Assembly (NCBI GenBank): GCA_018398765.1
Contig: JAHBMJ010001033.1
Span: 1 to 37,034 of the forward strand
From: Chromera velia
Lineage: Eukaryota; Sar; Chromeraceae
Direction of reading: 5' to 3'
DNA: 37,034 nucleotides
Under the pieces are notes generated by a model that did no database searches, was not told the origin of the DNA, and worked only from the letters and a program-made list of their open reading frames with translations. The number at the start of each line of letters is the position of its first letter. The first letter of the stretch is position 1. Below are positions 31,577 through 37,034 of this stretch, in pieces. Position numbers and translations under genes: made by a program.

Positions 31577-32977
31577 CTACGGTTCAGAGAAATACTTTTG
31601 GATGTATTCGTCATGAGACAGTGGTTGGGTTTCTGTGAACTGGGCACCTCCTGCGTCTCCCTCCATGCTCGGCGTCTCCACCCTGTTGCAGTGACGGATA
31701 GAGGTGAGTTGATACATTTGCACATTCTTTCTCAGGGGAGGCGCTGCGCTCGAATCAAACCCCCTCTTCCCCTGTATACGACCCGTCTCCATGCTACTGC
31801 GAAGGCGTACTGACGTGATTCTATGTTGTTGCTCTCGAATTTCACGGAGGTCTCTAAGTTGGGGCACGGAGTTGCTGCTGAATTTCCCCCACTGCTCTTT
31901 CTCCCCCGTCGCTCTTGCTTGGTTTCCAAGAAGCGACGACTACCTCTGCCTGAGGGCATTGATTTCAGCTCTCTGAGTCTCTTGCCTCTTCCACTCCTTT
32001 CGCTCCTCTTTCTTTCTTTTTCGGTCCTCCTGCACTGCAACCCTATCCCGTTTCTCTACTTATACCTCTGCACTCACTCCTTGAAGGGAGGCACCAAGAT
32101 TTGTCTGGTGGCTATCCCCACGAGCCTGCCAGATGGTATTGATCTCTGCACGGTGCTTCACCTCCTTTTGCCTCTCTCTCTTCCTCTGTTGTTTCTCTCT
32201 CCTTCTCTCGGCTTTCCCCTTTCCACCTCCTTCGGTTCTGCCGATCATCATCGGCATGGGTTCCATCACTGGGACGGGCTGGACCGGACTGAATGACGGG
32301 GTTTCTTCACCGCTAGGGTCGTACATGTCAATGTCTTCCTGGTCAGTCGGTCGACCCGCATCAGAAGACAGCCCCTCCCTGTCTTTTCCCTTCTCTTCTG
32401 CTTCTTCGGACGTCACCTGGAGGAAAGTACTCTGACCTCTATCTTCTCTCTCAACAGACTCTTTCTGGGTGGACAGGTCCACTCTAGGGTCCACTGGCGC
32501 ACCAGGGACGGACCTTACGGGCCTCCAATCACTTCTCCTGTGGGGACTCCTCTCTCTCTTCACATCTATCTGCAACCTTTGCGATGCAGACAGGGGACTG
32601 TTATTGCTCCCTCCTCCCCCTGAAGGTGTCTTCTGCTTCTTTGTGCTGCCGTCTAATAAGCCCTAGAATAAGCCGTTTGCTTGTTTGCGGGCCCAGGCTC
32701 CAACGGTCAACTTCTGACTCCTTCGGGTCTTCGACTTCTTCAAAATTCCCTCTGTATCGGCAGGGGATCTTCTCAAAGGTGACTGCGGATTCCTCTTTTC
32801 TGAAGGATCGGCTGTGGAAGACCCACCTGCAGCCTCCATAAGATTCTCTGCGAGTGTTCTGCCTTCTGCCAGGAGGGCTTGACCGTTCTTCTGCACGTGA
32901 AGGATGGGGATGTTCTTGAACCTGTCAAGAGCCTCGAGCAACAGAACAAAATTCCCGAACCGTTCTACTACCGACAT
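31577..32977 (-). pseudogene. Gag-like frame of element 2, interrupted by TAG, TAA, TAG
   Basis: One minus-strand frame runs from ATG at 32977 to TAG at 31579-31577 (about 466 codons). It is broken by TAG (32665-32663), TAA (32062-32060) and TAG (31942-31940). The N-terminal part (VVERFGNFVLLLEALDRFKN) is predicted helical. The middle is polar and acidic, then strongly basic and coiled-coil-like (ERRREKQQRKRERQKE). The end reads HDEYIQKYFSEP. No family is recognised and no zinc knuckle is visible. It occupies the position of Gag between PBS and PPT. As in element 1, no TGA interrupts it, and the stops are one C-to-T change from Gln codons. Confidence 0.55.
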
Positions 32978-33151
32978 GACTGCCAACTGACAAAGAAATT
33001 CAAAGGGCTCTAAAAAAGGTGGCTTCTACTGAACTGGACTTCCTACAGTGACCGCGTGCAAAGCTCAATCGATGAGTAATGTGACTGCAGCGCGAAAGGC
33101 TGTTCGAAAGATCAATCCGAAGAGAGCGCACGAACCCACTGAGGCTGGATC

Positions 33152-33167
33152 GTGTGCTCCGCTGCCA
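33152..33167 (-). promoter_or_regulatory. Putative primer binding site of element 2
   Basis: Directly inside the 5' LTR on the minus strand is TGGCAGCGGAGCACAC, starting with the complement of a tRNA CCA end. I cannot assign the tRNA from memory. The position immediately after the LTR is as expected for LTR elements. Confidence 0.45.
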
Positions 33168-33421
33168 CATAGGGATGTAGGCCCTCAGCTAGTCGTAGCT
33201 GGGATCAGCTCCTACATACGGATGAAGGTTCTGTCATACATGGGTAGTTCTGCTATCTCTGTTCTATAAGATAAACAACAGATGTCTTCATAGAGACTGC
33301 ATGCTGCACAATTAATTCCCGGCCATGCAGCATACATGCATGCGCCCTACGCACGTTATGTGCACGTACTTCATTTCATCCTGATACAACTGCTTGTCAG
33401 CTAGACCTTCATAACGCTACG
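33168..33421 (-). repeat. 5' LTR of element 2 (right copy)
   Basis: About 98% identical to 30512-30761 by eye, with an extra GCTA near the right end. The low divergence suggests a more recent insertion than element 1, whose LTRs differ by roughly 5%. Confidence 0.85.
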
Positions 33422-34617
33422 CTGATCGATAGACGAGCATGCATGCACAGTGATGCAATCAATAGATCAAGTATAAGAGTGAGCCTGATTCAAAGAGTCA
33501 TCGTATGAGGTTATACTGTCAGACTTACCAATAGACTTCTCCTTCCAACAGTGAGAGCTCTCTGGACGTTATCGTAAGGATTGTCTTTAGCTCTAGAAGG
33601 CAGTGCAAGTTATGAGCCCTTATAGTATGCCCCTTATACAATTCACCGTCTAACAACTTATGTCCGAACCGTTACGGAGGTGCCACGGGGGAGACTGAGT
33701 GATCTCTGGTATAGGTGACTGGAGCGTATGTCGATAGAAGAAGTATGTGAGCACGGAGAGAGACAGGAAGCCCGAGGGAGTAAGGGGGTCGGGCAGGCCG
33801 AGGAGCGGATAAGGCGGTACTTCTCACTTCTTTTTCAGAGCGACGCCCGAAAGGCCAATACCCTCATTGCTGTATGCCTAGGACCGGACTGATCGATCCT
33901 AGGGAGCAGTGTTTTGCTAGCTAGTAAGCCTAAAGTTCGGCTGCTTTAGGTGAGCATTCGCTAGCGTGCTCCTAGCTTGCAATATGACATGAATGCTTAC
34001 GGACTGCCCGTTGCCATTGGGACACGATGGCTGGGCCAGGCGGGTTAAGTCACCTCATCATCATCATCATCATCATAGGCTCCGCACTGTAAAAAGACAT
34101 TAAAAAAATCTAGAAAAAAAAATTGGAGTCATTTTTTTTTAAATACACTTTTTTTTTATAAATCCTGATACACAAGTGTTGTTTAAGTGTTGTTAAAGTG
34201 TTGCAAAAATATTGTTCACATACTAGTCCACATGTTGCAAAGAATATAAAACTAGGTATTAAGAGTGTTACATAAAGAATAATGTTTACTTAATTAGGTG
34301 TTGCTAAAGTGTTACTAGAATGTTGTTCCGAGTCAGATGTTGCAAAGCTAGTTACAAAAAATGTTGTACAGCGTTGCTTGAAAAACAACAGTTGTTGTGC
34401 AGATATTAAAAAAAAAAAATTAGTACCATTTATTTTTTTTTTCTTTTATTTTTTTTTAGAGTACATGCAGAGCCTAGGATCGACTGTGATTCACTGTGAT
34501 ACACCTAGATTTTTCTTTAAATTCTTTTACATTATATAGTACTAGATATAGTAGTAATAATAGTATACTTTGATTTCTTCGGTCTTCTTCTTTAGGTCGA
34601 GTGAACCTAAACGGTGC
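33422..34617. other. AT-rich gene-free segment with degenerate GTGTTG repeats
   Basis: No coding region is seen. Around 34170-34400 the words AAGTGTTG, GTTGCAAAG and GTGTTACTA recur in a loose tandem array. A (CAT)n run lies at 34055-34077, and A/T homopolymers follow. Confidence 0.5.
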
Positions 34618-34651
34618 TGTAATCAGCTACTTATAGAGAGGCGGCGGCGGG

Positions 34652-35868
34652 AATGTGGTGGAAATGGACGGGTAAGCCTGAGGCCCCCACTTCACGCCTC
34701 CTTGGGATTCTCCCCACTTTTGTTGATGACTTTGCCATCCTGCCCATTGGTCGCTCTGCAGTTCAGCTTGCGCGCGAGATCGCAGCCAAAGGAGGTTACC
34801 AGATGAAGATCACCAAACCCAAGAACGGAACCCTCCGCTGGGCAGGGGTAGATTTCAATGTGTCACAAGACTCCGTGCACATCCACCAAACCGAGTACCT
34901 CCTGTCTCTCCCACTTCCTGAAGGTATGGGGGAGTCTGAGGATTCTTCCGCATCCGCTCCCTCTTCCGCTCCCGTTCTTTCTCCCGATTTGTTCCCCCTC
35001 CCCCCATCGTCTCGCGAGCTTCCTTCCGAACCGCCTCGTCTCTTAACAGCCCAGGAAGGCAAAGCCTTTCGTGAACGGCTGGGGTGTCTTTCGTGGGTTG
35101 CACGANCTTCTCCCGATTTGTTCCCCCTCCCCCCATCGTCTCGCGAGCTTCCTTCCGAACCGCCTCGTCTCTTAACAGCCCAGGAAGGCAAAGCCTTTCG
35201 TGAACGGCTGGGGTGTCTTTCGTGGGTTGCACGAGATACTCGCCCTGACTTGTCCCAAGGGTGCAATCAACTGAGCCGTCATTCGTCCGCTCCCACTCAA
35301 GCCGACGCTGCTTACCTCCTTTCCCTTCTCCGTTATGCTCGTCGCACCGCAACCTCCCGTATGCTCCGTATCTCCCGCTCTGATGTCCCTCCCACATCGT
35401 CTCCCCTCTCCACTAAGTCATGGAGCGATGCCGCGTTGGGGTCTGCAGGAAATGCACATCCCCAGTCTGGATGGCTCTTCACTTTGAAGTCTGCCATCCT
35501 GCACTGGCGAGCCTTTTCTCAGAAGCGAGTCGGCAGGTCTTCCACCCGAGCAGAGCTCTATGCTGCTCATGACCTCGTTGATTTCTTAGAGTGCCTCTTG
35601 CCTGTCCTGCGGTGCGTCTGGCATAGAGTCACTTCAGCTCTGCATCATCGAAAAATCGCCCTGCACACTCGTCCTGCACACCCTTTCCCTCCGTGATGCG
35701 CTGGATGAAGCTTCCATCCGCCTTTCGTTCGTCCCTTCCCATTCCAATGTGGCTGACCCTTTCACAAAGCCCATGTCAATTAAGCTTTTACTCCCTTATT
35801 TCACTTCCCTCTCCCCTCGTCCTGACAGTGTGACATCGTCCTCATCAGATTTTCTGATTGTCCTGTAA
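34652..35868 (+). pseudogene. Ty1/copia pol remnant: RT C-terminus and RNase H, frameshifted
   Basis: The frame enters in the RT palm: FVDDFAILPIG (FVDD about 34719-34730) is the copia YVDD box with Phe for Tyr. It continues with the connection region (KITKPKNGTLRWAGVDFNVS, HQTEYLLSL) and RNase H blocks (LGCLSWVARDTRPDLSQGCN, WSDAALGS, then STRAELYAAHDLVDFLECL). The frame shifts by one between about 35625 and 35660. The remaining coding in the other frame includes VPSHSNVADPFTKPM, the conserved copia C-terminus, ending in TAA at 35866-35868. Upstream pol domains are absent. A 127-bp exact duplication inside it flanks an N and is probably an assembly error, not part of the element. Confidence 0.85.
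34979..35234 (+). repeat. Exact 127-bp tandem duplication around an N
   Basis: 34979-35105 is identical to 35108-35234, separated by N (35106) and one base. The second copy resumes the coding sequence exactly where the first breaks off (WVAR, then DTRP). Removing 129 nt restores a normal RT-RNase H junction in frame. This is the signature of two overlapping contig ends joined without collapse. Confidence 0.9.
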
Positions 35869-35885
35869 AAAAAAAAAGGAAGTCA

Positions 35886-36205
35886 TGTAATCAGCCACTT
35901 ATAGAGAGGCGGCGGCGGGCGTGCAGTGGTCGGCCCAACTCGGCCGGTCCCGAGCCGCGGCGTTGCTTATCGGGGCAGCGCGGCTGGAGGCATGACGGAG
36001 AGCATGCATGTATTGATCCATACGGAGAGCATGCATGTATTGATCCATGTTGGAAGTTGATTCGCGCAATACTTCGAGAGATTTGATAAAGCAACTCTCA
36101 ATAGATGAGAGCAGAAGCCGGACAGAAGTCGTGCAGTATTATTCCTGTATAGAGAACCATAAGATTAACTGGACTGTCCTTGACTGGACTCTCTGGTTCA
36201 TTACA
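35886..36205 (+). repeat. 3' LTR of the copia element
   Basis: 320 bp, TGTAA...TTACA. It contains a GC-rich block near 35910-35990 and a perfect 27-bp tandem duplication (35995-36021 and 36022-36048). A 67-codon frame at 36047-36250 overlaps and runs past its end, and is not considered real. Confidence 0.75.
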
Positions 36206-36393
36206 GGTGTAGCAGTAGACCTCGGGACAAACCTGAAACATAAATCCTAATCCTAATCCTACCGAGAATCCTACTGGTTCTACTACTGTATGCTGTATCT
36301 AGTACTGCTGAGTATACGGTAATTTCGTCGGTAAATGAAATTCATACATAAAAAATCTATCTATGCATTGATGATGATGATGATGATGATGAT

Positions 36394-36752
36394 CCCTACA
36401 AAAAAGTTAACAAATATGTTAGAAATATGTAAGAAATATGTTAAAAATATGTTAGAAATATTATAGAAATCTTATCTAAGAAATCTGGACCATATTTCTA
36501 ACTTTTTAAGAAATGAACTCTCATTCCTTAGTAACATTTTTATAAAATTGCATATTTCTATAAATTTCTATAAAATTTCTATAATATTTCTATAATATTT
36601 CTTACATATTTCTAACACATTTCTTAAGTTTTCTTAAGATCTTTAAAAATGTTAAAAAATCATATTTGATTTCTTAAAAAGTTAGAAATGTGGTCCAGAT
36701 TTCTTAGTGTGAATCTTAGATGAGATTTCTATAATATTGCAGGGCGGAACAT

Positions 36753-36791
<39 letters not shown>

Positions 36792-36841
36792 TATAAAATT
36801 TTTATAATATTTCTAACATATTTCTTAACTCTTTTGTAGGG
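36394..36841. mobile_element. Foldback / MITE-like element
   Basis: The termini are inverted: CCCTACAAAA..AGTTAA..AAATATGTTAGAAATAT at the left and its complement at the right. Inner arms around 36461-36515 and 36670-36735 also pair (sharing AAGAAATCTGGACCA and TTCTAACTTTTTAAGAAAT). ATGAT flanks both sides (36389-36393, 36842-36846), although the left copy is part of a (GAT)n repeat. The element is AT-rich, without coding sequence. A (ATCA)n tract with the boundary word AGGGCGGAACAT is nested in the right half. Confidence 0.65.
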
Positions 36842-36902
36842 ATGATGTGACTTATATTTTATGTATAGATCACGCCTATATAGCTGTAAGAGTGTATGTG
36901 TG

Positions 36903-36918
36903 TGAGAGAGAGAGAGCG

Positions 36919-36958
<40 letters not shown>

Positions 36959-37034
36959 AGGGAGAGAGAGAGAGGGAGAGAGAGAGGGAGAGAGAGAGGG
37001 AGGGAGAGAGAGAGAGAGGGAGAGAGAGAGAGAG
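36903..37034. repeat. (GA)n microsatellite to the end of the window
   Basis: GAGA repeats with GAGGGAGG interruptions run to the window edge. The sequence may end here because the assembly could not cross the repeat. Confidence 0.9.

Larger units (their letters stand above)
30512..33421 (-). mobile_element. LTR retroelement with a gag-like frame and no pol (element 2)
   Basis: Direct repeats 30512-30761 (250 bp) and 33168-33421 (254 bp) differ by about five transitions and one 4-bp indel. On the minus strand the LTR next to the start of the frame is followed by TGGCAGCGGAGCACAC, beginning with the TGG expected of a tRNA primer binding site. The distal LTR is preceded by a polypurine tract (CTCGAGGGAGGGGG, about 30775-30762 on the minus strand). 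These two signals and the reading frame agree on minus orientation. The ends are imperfect inverted repeats (CATAG...CTACG) rather than TG...CA. The flanking pentamers CTCAT and CTGAT could be a decayed target duplication. There is one gag-like frame and a tRNA-like unit; no pol domains are present. Confidence 0.8.
34618..36205 (+). mobile_element. Deleted Ty1/copia retrotransposon
   Basis: The right LTR (35886-36205) begins TGTAATCAGC and ends GGTTCATTACA, giving a TGTAA/TTACA inverted terminus. A 34-bp copy of its first bases (34618-34651, one mismatch) is joined directly to reverse transcriptase coding sequence, so most of the 5' LTR, gag, protease, integrase and early RT are missing. The pentamers outside the element are GGTGC (34613-34617) and GGTGT (36206-36210), a target-site duplication with one transition. 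An A-rich purine tract ending GGAAG precedes the right LTR. Confidence 0.8.

Noticed and set aside
36047..36250. 67-codon frame
   Set aside because: It overlaps the 3' LTR of the copia element and its target duplication, and has no supporting features.

Overview
This is a eukaryotic nuclear window. The genes are split by GT-AG introns of about 125-730 bp, the DNA between them is full of tri- and tetranucleotide microsatellites, and there are LTR retroelements. I see no bacterial operons or ribosome binding sites. A CCCH zinc finger of a type common in alveolates, together with the repeat-rich architecture, suggests an alveolate alga such as a chromerid (Chromera-like). That assignment is an inference from recognition, not from any search.

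Layout. 1-3.2 kb: AT-rich, gene-poor DNA with hairpins and a large (CAGA)n field. 3.2-6.6 kb: microsatellite-rich DNA with no secure gene. 6631-10233 (minus): a four-exon gene for a 749-residue CCCH zinc-finger protein. 10943-13667 (plus): a complete LTR retroelement with two 376-bp LTRs and one gag-like frame but no pol. 13.7-16.1 kb: no secure gene. 16153-19554 (minus): a five-exon gene for a 588-residue protein with a YbjN-like domain. 19.6-21.6 kb: an unusual CpG-rich stretch with recurring short motifs and an assembly gap. 21626-22933 (plus): a two-exon gene for a 243-residue Pro/Gly/Glu-rich protein of unknown function. 22.9-29.0 kb: microsatellites with a few candidate exons. About 29.0-29.67 kb (plus): the probable 3' end of another gene. 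30512-33421 (minus): a second gag-only LTR element with PBS-like and PPT sequences. 34618-36205 (plus): a Ty1/copia element deleted between its 5' LTR and the reverse transcriptase, with a near-perfect 5-bp target duplication. 36394-36841: a foldback/MITE-like element. The window ends in (GA)n.

The host genes look unrelated to one another; nothing suggests a shared pathway. The most notable signals are: (1) several splice donors and acceptors lie inside tetranucleotide repeats of the splice consensus itself; (2) the gag-like frames of both pol-less LTR elements are broken only by TAA/TAG and never TGA, although host exons contain no in-frame TAA/TAG; (3) a YbjN-like domain occurs in a spliced, apparently alveolate nuclear gene; (4) a degenerate tRNA-like unit with a perfect B box sits inside one LTR element. 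One 127-bp exact duplication beside an N (35106) is almost certainly an assembly artefact.
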